Shown: piece after piece, positions 8,794 through 17,262 of the stretch
Layout: each line of letters begins with the position of its first letter
How positions within the stretch are numbered: the stretch's first letter is position 1
Assembly (NCBI GenBank): GCA_038227995.1
Contig: JBBRPP010000018.1
Location: 1 to 64,000, forward strand
Length of the DNA stretch: 64,000 nucleotides
Reading direction: 5' to 3'
From: WLMZ01 sp038227995
GTDB taxonomy: Bacteria; Actinomycetota; Acidimicrobiia; Acidimicrobiales; Ilumatobacteraceae
Notes under the pieces: model-generated
Told to the model about the DNA's origin: nothing
The model's input: only the letters and a program-made list of their open reading frames with translations
The model's database searches: none
Position numbers and translations under genes: made by a program

Positions 8794-9879
8794 ATGAATG
8801 CAGCAAGGTTCTGGCGCGGTGTCGCGGCCGTCGTCGTCGTGACTTTGGTGGCGGCATCGTGCGGCAAGAGCTCGAGGTCGGCGAGCAGCACCACCGCGCC
8901 GCAGTCAGCGTCCACGATGCCGGCGACGACGATGCCGGCGACGACGGTGTCGGCGACGACGGTGTCGGCCACGACGTCGACCGCACCAACGACGAGCACG
9001 ATGGCGCCAACGACGACAACGATCGTCTCGACCTCGACGACAGCGGCACCGTTGTCGGCTCCGTTCCCGACCGGGATGTTCACGTCGACGTTCGTCGACT
9101 CGTCGCGGCCCACCCCTGCGACGAAGGACGGCCCGGCCCTGCCGCAGCGCTCGCTCTTCACGGTGGTCATCTATCCGCTGGCGCCAGGGCCGTTCCCCCT
9201 CATCGTCCTGTCGCACGGTTGGACCGGCCGCCCCGAGCGACTCAGCCACATCGCCACGGCCTGGGCGGCAGCCGGATACGTCGTCGCTCTCCCGGCCTTC
9301 CCGCTGACCAACGGCGACGTGCCGTCGGCGCTCGACAACATCGGTGACGTCAACAACCAGCCGAAGGATGTCTCGTTCGTGATCGACGAGATGTTGGCGC
9401 TGAACGGCGACGACACGTCAGCGGTGTTCGGCCGGATCGATCCTGACCGGATCGGCGTGGCCGGACATTCCCTCGGAGCCGGCACCACCTACGCGGTGAC
9501 CTACAACAGCTGCTGTCGCGATGATCGGATCAAGGCCGTGGTCATCATGGCCGGCTTCATCATCATCGCCCCGGAGACCGACGACTTCAGCCGCTCGGTG
9601 CCCATCCTGGTCCTGCACGGCGACGCCGATCCGACGCTGAACATTCAGCTGGATCGGGACACGTTCCCCAAATTGGCCGGGCCGAAGTGGTTCATCACGT
9701 TGCTCGGCGCCGAGCACTCGCCGCCGTTCGAGGACGCGGTCAGCCCGTGGGATTCGATCGTCGAGAAGTCCACCACCGACTTCTGGAACGGCACCTTGGG
9801 TGGCGAGGCGGCACAGCTGACTGCGCTGCAAACCGATGGGGTCGTGCCCGGAATGAGCACACTACAATCGGGTCAGTGA
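8794..9879 (+). CDS. Alpha/beta-hydrolase lipoprotein (dienelactone/PET-hydrolase-like)
   Basis: A 361-residue lipoprotein with a signal ending VAASC (Cys23) and then a Thr/Ala/Ser linker to about residue 95. The hydrolase fold has LIVLSHGWTG (oxyanion region), the nucleophile elbow GHSLG (Ser about 227), an acid in LHGDADPT and the histidine in LGAEHSPP, so the catalytic triad is complete. It probably cleaves an ester at the cell surface. ATG 8794 was chosen because GGGGAG lies 8 bases upstream; GTG 8785 and ATG 8788 are alternatives. The linker contains a DNA tandem repeat. The TauE-type permease gene starts within its stop codon (GTGA), so the two are co-translated. Confidence 0.85.
   Translation: MNAARFWRGVAAVVVVTLVAASCGKSSRSASSTTAPQSASTMPATTMPATTVSATTVSATTSTAPTTSTMAPTTTTIVSTSTTAAPLSAPFPTGMFTSTFVDSSRPTPATKDGPALPQRSLFTVVIYPLAPGPFPLIVLSHGWTGRPERLSHIATAWAAAGYVVALPAFPLTNGDVPSALDNIGDVNNQPKDVSFVIDEMLALNGDDTSAVFGRIDPDRIGVAGHSLGAGTTYAVTYNSCCRDDRIKAVVIMAGFIIIAPETDDFSRSVPILVLHGDADPTLNIQLDRDTFPKLAGPKWFITLLGAEHSPPFEDAVSPWDSIVEKSTTDFWNGTLGGEAAQLTALQTDGVVPGMSTLQSGQ
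8917..8976 (+). repeat. 15-bp tandem repeat, four copies, in a lipoprotein linker
   Basis: Two copies of ATGCCGGCGACGACG are followed by GTGTCGGCGACGACG and one variant of it, encoding MPATT-MPATT-VSATT-VSATT in the flexible linker. Being in frame (5 codons), copy changes would only alter linker length. Confidence 0.9.
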
Positions 9880-10637
9880 GTGACATCTCCGCACTCGCTC
9901 ATGTGGGTGCCGGCCTCGCGGCTGTCGGTGGCGGCATGGTCAACGCGATCGCCGGAGGCGGAACGCTGATCACGTTCCCCGTCCTGACTGCGATCGGCGT
10001 CCCATCGGTGCGGGCCAACGCAACCAACACGGTCTCGCTGCTGCCCGGCTACCTCGGTGGTGTGTCTGCCCAGCGCAAGGATCTCAGCGGGCTGAGCAAG
10101 TCGATTCGCCCCCAGATCATCGCCTCCGCGATTGGTGGACTCGCGGGCTCGATCTTGCTGATCGTCACCAGCGAATCCGTGTTCCGGCAGATCGTGCCCT
10201 TCCTGATCCTCTCGGCCTGTGTGCTGCTCGGTGCGCAGGACCGTCTTCGGGCGTGGATCTTCACCGAGGGCGAGGCGCACAAAGAGCATCTCGCGCTGCA
10301 GGTCGCTTCCGTCGGGCTGGCTGCCGTCTATGGCGGATACTTCGGGGCCGGGCTCGGCATCATGCTGATCGCGGTGCTCGGATTGTTCTCTGATCTCCCG
10401 CTGACGCGACTCAACGCGATCAAGCTGCTGCTCGCATTCGTGATCAACTTCGCGGCCGCTGCGTTCTTGGTGTTCTCCGGCAAGATCGAGTGGACGCTGG
10501 TCGCGGTCATGGCCCCGGCGGCCTTGCTCGGCGGAAACCTGGGTGGTCGAGTCGCCGGCTCGTTGCCGCCGAAGAAGCTGCGCGCGTTCGTCATCGCTTT
10601 CGGCGTGATCGTCTCGATCATCTACTTCGTGAAGTAG
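9876..10637 (+). CDS. TauE/SafE family (sulfite exporter-like) membrane permease
   Basis: A 253-residue membrane protein with about eight hydrophobic segments. It has the repeated family signatures NAIAGGGTLITFPVL near the N-terminus and AVYGGYFGAGLGIML in the second half, each opening one half of the inverted-repeat transporter fold. TauE/SafE proteins move small sulfur- or carbon-containing anions across the membrane. GTG 9876 overlaps the hydrolase stop by four bases and gives the usual short N-terminus; earlier in-frame codons lie inside the hydrolase gene. The pairing with a surface esterase suggests export or uptake linked to the released product, but this is inference. Confidence 0.88.
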   Translation: MSDISALAHVGAGLAAVGGGMVNAIAGGGTLITFPVLTAIGVPSVRANATNTVSLLPGYLGGVSAQRKDLSGLSKSIRPQIIASAIGGLAGSILLIVTSESVFRQIVPFLILSACVLLGAQDRLRAWIFTEGEAHKEHLALQVASVGLAAVYGGYFGAGLGIMLIAVLGLFSDLPLTRLNAIKLLLAFVINFAAAAFLVFSGKIEWTLVAVMAPAALLGGNLGGRVAGSLPPKKLRAFVIAFGVIVSIIYFVK

Positions 10638-10638
10638 A
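10621..10638. other. 18-bp perfect palindrome across the permease stop codon
   Basis: TCTACTTC and GAAGTAGA flank a GT centre and include the TAG stop. A second small hairpin, GACCC-GCTC-GGGTC at 10657-10670, follows and is trailed by TCTCT. Together they may weakly terminate transcription or protect the 3' end. Confidence 0.4.
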
Positions 10639-10731
10639 TGAGGTGACCTGCGGCCGGACCCGCTCGGGTCTCTCTGCCAACCCGATCCACTAGCCTTCAT
10701 CCACACGGCGTCTCGCGACGGAGATAGTGAT

Positions 10732-11622
10732 ATGGCAATCAGCATTCAGAAATTCGAAGAGCAGGGCGGTCGGCTCAAGACCGACGACATCGACTTCGAC
10801 AGCTTTCGCACGTCACCGCTTCCACCCGATGTGCTGCGGTGCATCGGTTACATGCACGACATCGAGTACCAGACCGTGCTCTACACCCGCGAGCTCCTGT
10901 TGATGCCGGCGTGGAAGGACCCGCAGTTCACCGCGTTCCTGACGCTGTGGAACTACGAGGAGTACTGGCACGGCAACGCGCTCGGCCGCATCCTCGCCGC
11001 CCACGACCGGCCGGCGCACGACCCGCGCCTGGCTGACATGCGCGAGTTCAACAAGCGCTATCTGTTCTGGAGCCCCGTCATCTTCTGGTCGCTCGGTCAC
11101 GGTGTCCGGCACTTCCCGGCCGTCCACATGACGTGGGGCGCGATCAACGAGTGGACCGCCAACGCGGCCTACAACCGGCTTGCGGCGATCGCCGACAACC
11201 CGGTGCTCACCGAGCTGCTCCACCGCATCATGCGTCAGGAGGGCCGCCACGCCGGCTACTACGCCAGCTATGCGCGCGAAATGCTGGAGGACAGCAAGAA
11301 GGCGCAGAAGGTGACCTCATGGTTCCTGCGCCACCAGTGGGCGCCCGTCGGTAACGGCGATGTGCCCAAGATCGAGACCTCGTTCGCCACCGCCTACTTG
11401 TTCGGGTCCGGTGACGGGATGGAACTCATCGATCGGATCGAAGATCGCATCGACGCCCTGCCCGGGTTGAAGGGTCTGAACCTGGTTCGTACCGGCATCG
11501 CCAACGCCCGGGCCCACGTCATCGAAGCGGAAGGGTTCCTGCCCCCGCCCCCCACGCGTGAGGGCGGCGCCAAGAAGTCCGAAGCCGACGACGAGATCGA
11601 GCTCAACGGCATCACCGTCTGA
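10732..11622 (+). CDS. Ferritin-like diiron protein (acyl-ACP-desaturase-like)
   Basis: A 296-residue helical protein with a full set of diiron ligands in ferritin/desaturase order: E45, then E77-x-x-H80 (EEYWH), E140 (NEWTAN) and E170-x-x-H173 (EGRHAGYY). This matches the fatty-acid desaturase type 2 branch of ferritin-like proteins, so an oxygen-dependent oxidation of a lipid or carrier-bound substrate is likely. The last 35 residues are a charged proline-rich tail without predicted fold. The start ATG has GGAG about 10 bases ahead, and TAGCCT near 10692 could be a -10 box. No ferredoxin or reductase gene is adjacent. Confidence 0.82.
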   Translation: MAISIQKFEEQGGRLKTDDIDFDSFRTSPLPPDVLRCIGYMHDIEYQTVLYTRELLLMPAWKDPQFTAFLTLWNYEEYWHGNALGRILAAHDRPAHDPRLADMREFNKRYLFWSPVIFWSLGHGVRHFPAVHMTWGAINEWTANAAYNRLAAIADNPVLTELLHRIMRQEGRHAGYYASYAREMLEDSKKAQKVTSWFLRHQWAPVGNGDVPKIETSFATAYLFGSGDGMELIDRIEDRIDALPGLKGLNLVRTGIANARAHVIEAEGFLPPPPTREGGAKKSEADDEIELNGITV

Positions 11623-11792
11623 CGGATTGCATCTGCAGTTGCCGCGGTCATGCCACGCATTGGCCCTGTCGGTTGTGGTCCCGCCGTTGGTTGTCGGCGC
11701 TGTCGGTTGTCGGCGCCGGGGCCCGCATTGCGGGCTCGGGAGCATCTGACGCGGGCGCTCCACCGTGGATGCTCCCACGCGTTCGGCCGAGG

Positions 11793-11868
11793 CGCGCACG
11801 TCGCGCCCGCGGTGGGGTACTGCGCGACCCGGGTTGCTCAACGACGCCCCGCGGGCGCGAAGTGCGCG
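11793..11868. repeat. Dispersed palindromic element, copy A
   Basis: CGCGCAC (11793-11799) plus TCGCGCCCGCGG (11801-11812) pair with CCGCGGGCGCGA (11849-11860) plus GTGCGCG (11862-11868), giving about 20 paired bases with one mismatch. A nested GGGT/ACCC sits inside. The left half recurs almost unchanged near 56449-56490, so this belongs to a dispersed family. Confidence 0.75.
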
Positions 11869-11886
11869 GACACCGGCCTCGCAGCG

Positions 11887-12022
11887 AATCGTCACGTGGA
11901 GATACGGGAGGCCGCCGGTTAATCGTCACGTGGAGATATGGGAGGTCGCCGGTGAATCGTCACGTGGAGATACGGGAGGTCGCCGGTGAATCGTCACGTG
12001 GAGATACGGGAGGTCGCCAGAA
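11887..12022. repeat. 34-bp tandem repeat, four copies
   Basis: Four head-to-tail units begin at 11887, 11921, 11955 and 11989. Each contains AATCGTCACGTGGAGATA followed by CGGGAGGTCGCCGG, with only a few substitutions, mostly in the first copy and at the end of the last. Each unit carries the palindrome TCACGTGA-like core CACGTG. There are no unique spacers, so it is not a CRISPR array. Confidence 0.95.
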
Positions 12023-12119
12023 AGGACGTGCTGGCCCGCACCAATCCGTCGAGCGCGCCGGCTTTGCCGGGCTCAGCCAGGCATACCCGGCGCGGTCCGA
12101 GGAACTGCGGGCGCGGAAA

Positions 12120-12147
12120 GGGCCGGCGCCCCGAAAGACACCGGCCC
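12120..12147. terminator. GC-rich hairpin in intergenic region
   Basis: GGGCCGG (12120-12126) pairs with CCGGCCC (12141-12147) around a 14-base loop and is followed by TTGATTC. It could serve the plus-strand transcript from the diiron gene, but the U-tract is poor. Confidence 0.4.
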
Positions 12148-12175
12148 TTGATTCCCGCACACACTGAAAGAACGT

Positions 12176-12212
12176 CCCTCGAAGCGGCCGGGGGAGATGA
12201 CCGCTTCGAGGG
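12176..12212 (-). terminator. 12-bp stem terminator after the exported ferritin-like gene
   Basis: CCCTCGAAGCGG (12176-12187) pairs perfectly with CCGCTTCGAGGG (12201-12212). Reading the minus strand it begins 7 bases after the stop codon and is followed by ACGTTCTTTC, a weak T-rich tail. Confidence 0.75.
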
Positions 12213-12218
12213 GTTTGA

Positions 12219-13001
12219 TCAGGCCGCGACTGCCTGGTCGAGCTTGCCGAACGTGTCCGGCACGGGGTAGTTGCCGAGCACGAAGTTGAGAACGGCTGCG
12301 TGCTGGAAGTCGATGATCATGATCGACCCGGCCAGCTGCTGGCCGGTCTTGTCGGTGATCGCCGGGATCGCGCTCTGGTAGGTCGCGGCAGCGATCTGCT
12401 CGAGCATGAGGGCCAGCTTGGCAGCGCCACCGACGTCGGTGACCTTGCCGAACGCAGCATCGACGACGGGCTTCAACTTCGCGTTTGGCTCGGTGACGGC
12501 GGTGGCGCCGGCAGCGGTCAACACGCTGTTGAGCTTGTCGAGAGCAGCTTGGTGCTGCGCCATTGCTGTCGTGACGAACGTCGCCACTGCCGGGGGCACT
12601 GCGCCGAGCTTGCCGGCTGTTGCGGCGTCCAGCGCTGCCTTGTACGTGCCGACTGCGAGCACCTCGAGACCGGCGGCCAACATCAGGATCGCTCCGTCGT
12701 TGTTGGCCGGGGCTTCGCTCGACGGCGTGCTGCCGCCGGTCGCCGGCGTGGTGGCGGCAGTGGTCGGTGCCGTGGTGGCCCCGGTGGTCGGCGCGGTGCT
12801 GGTCGCAACTGTCGTGGACGGAGCGCCGGTCGTAGCGGTCGTCTTCTTGCTGTCAGAGCCACATGCGGCGGCGATCAGGCCGGCGCTGATGATTCCGGCA
12901 CCAGCCAGAAGGCGGCGGCGGCTGAACGGACCAGAGGTCATCGCGGTCAGCGTCGAGCCGGGGTCCATGTTGGGGTCGAGTTCCTGGTTGTCGTTGCTCA
13001 C
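12219..13001 (-). CDS. Tat-exported ferritin-like lipoprotein
   Basis: A 260-residue protein. SRRRLLAGAG (about 27-36) is a twin-arginine signal ending in a lipobox with Cys47, so it is folded in the cytoplasm, exported by Tat and lipid-anchored. A Thr/Ala/Pro linker (about 50-98) leads to a four-helix ferritin-like domain. Candidate metal ligands are the glutamates in LEVLAVGTY and LEQIAAATY and the histidines in AQHQ and FQHAA, in desiccation-related (Ferritin_2) order. It overlaps the upstream paralogue by four bases, so the two may form a complex. Iron storage, oxidase activity or stress protection are all possible. Confidence 0.82.
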   Translation of the reverse strand: MSNDNQELDPNMDPGSTLTAMTSGPFSRRRLLAGAGIISAGLIAAACGSDSKKTTATTGAPSTTVATSTAPTTGATTAPTTAATTPATGGSTPSSEAPANNDGAILMLAAGLEVLAVGTYKAALDAATAGKLGAVPPAVATFVTTAMAQHQAALDKLNSVLTAAGATAVTEPNAKLKPVVDAAFGKVTDVGGAAKLALMLEQIAAATYQSAIPAITDKTGQQLAGSIMIIDFQHAAVLNFVLGNYPVPDTFGKLDQAVAA

Positions 13002-13834
13002 TTGACGGCTCCTTCTGCGGGCGGGCTGGCCATGGTGATGCCCTGGAAGGCATCGGGGAATGCGATGCTGCCGGCAGCTGCCGGCAGCTTGGTGACATCG
13101 GTGGGAATCGCGATGAGATCCGCGGCGCCTCCGGCAAGGAGTGCACCGACGGCGCGGAGCACGGCAAGGTGCTGCGACTCGACGCCCATGACGCTGGCCA
13201 TCAGGCCCTGCGCGGTCTTGTCGGTGAACTGGTTGATGTCGCTGAGGTAGGTCTCGGTCGCGACCTGCTCGAGCGTGGCCGCAAGGGTCACGACATCGGC
13301 CGGGGTCTTCAGCGTGGGCTTGGCCTGCTCGACGATCGGAGCGTACTTCGGGTTCGGCTGGTCCTGGACCGTGCCGTTGAGGGCCTTGGTCTGGGCCTGG
13401 AACGCCTGCCGGTGCTCGTCGTGCTGGCTCATCGTCATCGTCGCGAAGGCCGAGACGACCTTGTTGCCGTTCTTGATGAAGTCGAGCGTCAGTGCGGCGC
13501 CATAAGTGGCGACGGCGAGGATTTCCAGCGACGAAGCGGTCTGCAGGATCTGGACGTCGAGTGCAGTGTCGGCGGCGACGGGCCGCGACAGGATGCCCGA
13601 GATCGCGACGCCGATCACGCCGGCACCGGCGGCGAGGCCGAGACGGGACTTCAGGTTGGACCGTGATTCCTGGAGGGAGCGGATCTCCTCCGGGGTGATC
13701 AGCGCGCTGTGGCGGCGATCATTGGCGTAGTCCCGCAGGTCTGGGATGCTGGCCGTGGCGATCTTCATCGCTTCCGATTGCTGATCTTGTGATTCTTCGA
13801 TCAGCTCGGCGAGTCGCTTGTCATCGATGAGCAT
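12998..13834 (-). CDS. Membrane-associated ferritin-like protein
   Basis: A 278-residue protein related to the gene it overlaps. Residues 1-60 are charged and helical, 66-84 form a membrane or uncleaved signal segment (LGLAAGAGVIGVAISGIL), and the rest is a ferritin-like bundle. The repeated helix motif SLEILAVATY / LEQVATETY and histidine pairs MSQHDEHRQ and VESQHLAVL supply candidate diiron ligands. ATG 13834 was chosen because AAAGGAAG precedes it; an upstream in-frame ATG would add 13 residues without a binding site. It is the first gene of a two-gene operon. No twin-arginine pair is seen here, unlike its partner. Confidence 0.8.
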   Translation of the reverse strand: MLIDDKRLAELIEESQDQQSEAMKIATASIPDLRDYANDRRHSALITPEEIRSLQESRSNLKSRLGLAAGAGVIGVAISGILSRPVAADTALDVQILQTASSLEILAVATYGAALTLDFIKNGNKVVSAFATMTMSQHDEHRQAFQAQTKALNGTVQDQPNPKYAPIVEQAKPTLKTPADVVTLAATLEQVATETYLSDINQFTDKTAQGLMASVMGVESQHLAVLRAVGALLAGGAADLIAIPTDVTKLPAAAGSIAFPDAFQGITMASPPAEGAVK

Positions 13835-13916
13835 GTGACTTCCTTTCAGTGTGGTTTGAGGATGAACCATCACGTCTTGTTCGTCACCGGATCATGGACC
13901 GGATGAAGTTTATTTC

Positions 13917-16340
13917 TCAGATGTCCTGGGCATCAAGCACGGTTGGATCGCGCTGTATCCGTTGTTCACCCCAACCGACGACGTGATCACCGAGGCGCCA
14001 CACCACGGGCAACAGCAATCCGGTGACCGCGACGACGATCGCCATCATGACCAAGGTGCCGCTCGGTGGCAGGACCAGTTTGAAGTAGTCACGCAGCGGA
14101 GGGAACAGCAGAGCAAGCGCCAGGAATGCGCTCATCGCCGTGATCAGGACGAGCTTCCACGACACCAGTGGACGGGCGACCCTGGCCAACACCAGGACAG
14201 CGCTGGCGGCGAGCACGATCGTCGCGACCGTCCGCGATTGGTCGATGTTGTGCGGGGTCAATGCTGCGCCGTCACCGTGACGGAAGATCGTGTACGCCAC
14301 ATACGTCGACACGGACGCGAGGAATCCACCCGGCAGCGCGATCCGCAGGACACGGCCGAGGAATCCGGCTCGGACCGGGGCGTCGTTCGGCGCCAGCGCG
14401 AGGAAGAACGCGGGGACGCCGATGGTGAACGTGCCGACGAGTGTGAGATGGCGGGGAAGGAATGGAGCGTCCGCACCGCTGACGACCGTCGCGATCGCGA
14501 AGAAGAGCGCGTAGACGGTCTTGACCAGGAACAGGCTCGCCACGCGTTCGATGTTGTTGATGACGCGTCGACCTTCCGACAGCACCATCGGCAAAGCGGC
14601 GAACGAGCTGTCGAGCAGCACCAACTGGGCAACGGCCCGAGTCGCTTCCGATCCGCTGGCCATGGCAATGCCGCAGTCCGAATCCTTCAACGCGAGCACG
14701 TCGTTGACGCCGTCGCCGGTCATCGCGACCACGTGTCCGCGCGACTGCAGCGCCTTCACCATCTCGCGTTTCTGGTGCGGGGTGACGCGGCCGAAGACGG
14801 TCGAGCCGAGCAGTGCGTCGGCCAGCGCGTTCTGTTCAGTCGGCAGCTCCCGGGCATCGATCAGGTTCTCGGCTCCGACGAGACCGACGCGGCGGCCGAC
14901 GGCGCCGACCGTGCGCGGGTTGTCGCCGGAGATCACCTTCAACGACACGCCCTGGGCTGCGAAGAACGCCAGCGTCTCCTCGGCGTCCTCGCGGACCTGG
15001 TCTTCCAACAGCACGAGCGCAGACGGCACGAGGTCGCTGGGCAACGCGTCGTTGGCCAGCGCCTCGCCGCTGCGCGCCAGCAGCAGCACTCGCTTGCCAT
15101 CATCTGCTGCCGTGCCGACCGCGCCTGCGATGGCGTCGTATCCGGCGCCGGGAACGACCATCTCCGGCGCGCCGAACACCCATGTGCCGTTGTCGCCGAA
15201 CGACGATGCGCTCCACTTGCGTGCCGACGAGAACGCGATCGAACCGGACGACTCCCAGCCGGGACCGACGTCGAACCGGCCCTGCAACGCGAGCTGCGTG
15301 GCGTTCGGGTTCGGGTCCGACCATGCCAGAGCGGCGAGCGCGGCGTTGATCAGATCGATGTCCCCGTCATCGCCGATCACGTCGACGTCGGACACCTCCA
15401 TCGCACCGGACGTGATGGTGCCGGTCTTGTCCAGACAGATCACGTCGACGCGCGCGAGGACTTCGATCGCGGGCAGCTCCTTCACCAGGGTGCGCCGCCG
15501 CGCGAGGCGCAACACCCCGACGGTGAAGGCCACGCTGGTGAGCAGGATCAGACCCTCCGGCACCATCGCCACGACGAGGCCCACCGAGGTGACAAGACCG
15601 TCGCGGATCGACGCCGGCCCACTCAGCTGGCGGATGAACAAGGCGATGCCGGTCGGTACCAGAACCCAGGTGACGAGGGTGACGATGCGGTCGATCGACG
15701 TGCGCAGTTCGCTGTGAACGAGCGTGAACTTGCGCGCTTCCTCGGCCAGTTTGGCGGCATACGCCTCTGCACCGACCTTGTTCACTGCCGCTCGTGAGTT
15801 GCCGGCGACGACGAAGCTGCCGGCCAGCAATTCGTCGCCCGCCTCCTTGACCACCGGGTCGGATTCGCCGGTCAGGAGTGATTCATCGACCTCGAGGTTC
15901 GACGCCCTGAGCACCACCGAGTCGGCGACGATCTGTTGACCGGGCAGCAGATCCATCACGTCGTCGAGCACGAGCTCGCTGACGGTCAATGACAGAGACG
16001 CACCATCACGGATCACCGTGACCTTCGGGGTGTTGATCACGGTCAGCCGATCGAGCGTGTGCTTGGCACGCAGTTCCTGGATGATGCCGATCATCGTGTT
16101 GGCGACGATGACGCCCCCGAACAATCCGTCGCGATACTGACCGGTGGCCATCACGATCGCGAACAGCGAACCGATGAGTGCGTTGAACTTGGTGAACAGG
16201 TTGGCGCGGATGATCTCGGTGATCGTGCGCGACGGTGCCTCGGGCACGTCGTTGATCAGGCCTCGGCCGACCCGGTCGGCCACCTCTGCCGATGTCAGCC
16301 CGGTGGAGGCGCGATCGCGGACGTCGTTGTTCTCGGTCAC
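13917..16340 (-). CDS. P-type ATPase, CtpE-like cation transporter
   Basis: An 807-residue P-type ATPase with no N-terminal heavy-metal domain. It shows the actuator motif LLTGES (about 156), membrane motif MVPEGLILLT, the phosphorylation site LDKTGT with D304, hinge motif MTGDGVND (about 541) and a C-terminal set of membrane helices. The PEGL motif and the sequence LVKELPAIEVLARVDVICLDKTG match mycobacterial CtpE, linked to calcium uptake, so calcium or another divalent cation is the best guess. The start GTG 16340 gives a short hydrophilic N-terminus and leaves a 76-base gap to the divergent peptidase gene. It ends 82 bases before the ferritin-like operon, on the same strand. Confidence 0.9.
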   Translation of the reverse strand: MTENNDVRDRASTGLTSAEVADRVGRGLINDVPEAPSRTITEIIRANLFTKFNALIGSLFAIVMATGQYRDGLFGGVIVANTMIGIIQELRAKHTLDRLTVINTPKVTVIRDGASLSLTVSELVLDDVMDLLPGQQIVADSVVLRASNLEVDESLLTGESDPVVKEAGDELLAGSFVVAGNSRAAVNKVGAEAYAAKLAEEARKFTLVHSELRTSIDRIVTLVTWVLVPTGIALFIRQLSGPASIRDGLVTSVGLVVAMVPEGLILLTSVAFTVGVLRLARRRTLVKELPAIEVLARVDVICLDKTGTITSGAMEVSDVDVIGDDGDIDLINAALAALAWSDPNPNATQLALQGRFDVGPGWESSGSIAFSSARKWSASSFGDNGTWVFGAPEMVVPGAGYDAIAGAVGTAADDGKRVLLLARSGEALANDALPSDLVPSALVLLEDQVREDAEETLAFFAAQGVSLKVISGDNPRTVGAVGRRVGLVGAENLIDARELPTEQNALADALLGSTVFGRVTPHQKREMVKALQSRGHVVAMTGDGVNDVLALKDSDCGIAMASGSEATRAVAQLVLLDSSFAALPMVLSEGRRVINNIERVASLFLVKTVYALFFAIATVVSGADAPFLPRHLTLVGTFTIGVPAFFLALAPNDAPVRAGFLGRVLRIALPGGFLASVSTYVAYTIFRHGDGAALTPHNIDQSRTVATIVLAASAVLVLARVARPLVSWKLVLITAMSAFLALALLFPPLRDYFKLVLPPSGTLVMMAIVVAVTGLLLPVVWRLGDHVVGWGEQRIQRDPTVLDAQDI

Positions 16341-16403
16341 CCGCAGATCGTACCCGGGGGTGTCGACGGCTCGGGGCGCTGAATCCTGCCGTCGCGTCGC
16401 CGG

Positions 16404-16409
16404 TAGCGT
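16404..16409 (+). promoter_or_regulatory. -10 box TAGCGT, leaderless promoter
   Basis: TAGCGT lies 7 bases before the ATG of the MtfA-like gene, the spacing seen at leaderless actinobacterial genes where transcription starts at the start codon. Confidence 0.5.
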
Positions 16410-16416
16410 GACGCCG

Positions 16417-17226
16417 ATGCGGTTCGAGACACGTCGCAAGCGGATGAAGCGCGAGGCCGTCGAGCTGCCCTTTCCCGAGTCGTGGCGCACCGTGCTGGCT
16501 CACCGCTGGTCGGCCTGGCAGTGGCTGACACCCGCCGAACGGGGTCACCTCGAAGAACTGGTCAAGTCGTTCATCGCCGACGTGCGGTGGGAAGCGGCCA
16601 ACGGATTCGAGATCGACGACACCGTGCGACTCCTCATCGCGGCGCAGGCCTGCCTGCTGATCCTCGAACTCGATCCCGACTGCTTCCGCAACGTCGGCAC
16701 GATCCTGGTCCACCCGACCACGCTCGTGCTGCAGGGCCAGCGCACCACCGGCACGTCTGGTCTCGTGAGCAGCGACCCGTACCCGATCCTCGGCCAAGCA
16801 GCGTTCGATGGTCCGGTGATCATCGCGTGGGATGCGGCCCAGTTCGATGCGCGCACACCGCACCGTGGCGAGAATGTCGTCTATCACGAGTTCGCGCACA
16901 AGCTCGACATGCTCGACGGCATGATCGACGGCACCCCTCCGCTGCCTGACAAGGCCGCCCGCTCGACGTGGATCGACGTCCTCACGCGTGAGTTCACCGC
17001 GCTGAAGGACGGCACCGCTGGGCCGCTGCTACGCGACTATGGCGCTGAGAATCCGGGCGAGTTCTTCGCGGTCGCCACCGAGGGTTTCTTCTCTCGCCCG
17101 CTGGCGATGCGCGAGCTGAAGCCCGAGTTGTACGCGGTGCTGGCGGCGTTCTACTGCCAGGACCCGGCGATCCGGTTCGAGCCGACGCCTGATCCGTCTC
17201 ACGCGACGTTGCCGGCAACTGTCTGA
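16417..17226 (+). CDS. MtfA-type zinc-dependent peptidase
   Basis: A 269-residue cytoplasmic protein. HEFAHKLDMLDG (157-168) is the HExxH-type zinc site of the MtfA (Mlc titration factor A) family, here with H157, E158 and H161. A glutamate in NPGEFFAVATE (about 215-222) is the likely third ligand. Upstream blocks such as RVLVHP-like TILVHPTTLV and the WDAAQFDA strand also match. MtfA is an aminopeptidase that in enterobacteria binds the glucose repressor Mlc; its targets in actinobacteria are unknown. The ATG follows a TAGCGT box and has no clear ribosome-binding site, fitting leaderless translation. GTG 16408 is an alternative. Confidence 0.88.
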   Translation: MRFETRRKRMKREAVELPFPESWRTVLAHRWSAWQWLTPAERGHLEELVKSFIADVRWEAANGFEIDDTVRLLIAAQACLLILELDPDCFRNVGTILVHPTTLVLQGQRTTGTSGLVSSDPYPILGQAAFDGPVIIAWDAAQFDARTPHRGENVVYHEFAHKLDMLDGMIDGTPPLPDKAARSTWIDVLTREFTALKDGTAGPLLRDYGAENPGEFFAVATEGFFSRPLAMRELKPELYAVLAAFYCQDPAIRFEPTPDPSHATLPATV

Positions 17227-17262
17227 TCCGCGCTGACCCGGTGTGGGTCACGTCGGGTCACG

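Larger units (their letters stand above)
11623..12175. other. Non-coding, repeat-rich intergenic region
   Basis: No convincing gene lies between the diiron protein and the exported ferritin-like gene. The region holds a 12-base direct repeat (GGTTGTCGGCGC at 11689-11700 and 11706-11717), a GCCCGC/GCGGGC dyad (11721-11735), a long imperfect palindrome (11793-11868), a 34-bp tandem repeat array (11887-12022) and a GGGCCGG/CCGGCCC hairpin (12120-12147). Open frames crossing it have the arginine-rich composition of chance frames. Confidence 0.75.

Noticed and set aside
11887..12022. CRISPR array
   Set aside because: The 34-bp units are directly joined with no unique spacers, and no cas genes are nearby.
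13962..15797. 611-codon plus-strand open frame
   Set aside because: It lies entirely opposite the P-type ATPase, whose catalytic motifs are intact. Its product is low-complexity Arg/Gln/His-rich.
17240..17262. GGGTCACGTC direct repeat as a regulatory site
   Set aside because: It lies between convergent gene ends, where a promoter operator is not expected, and only two copies are present.
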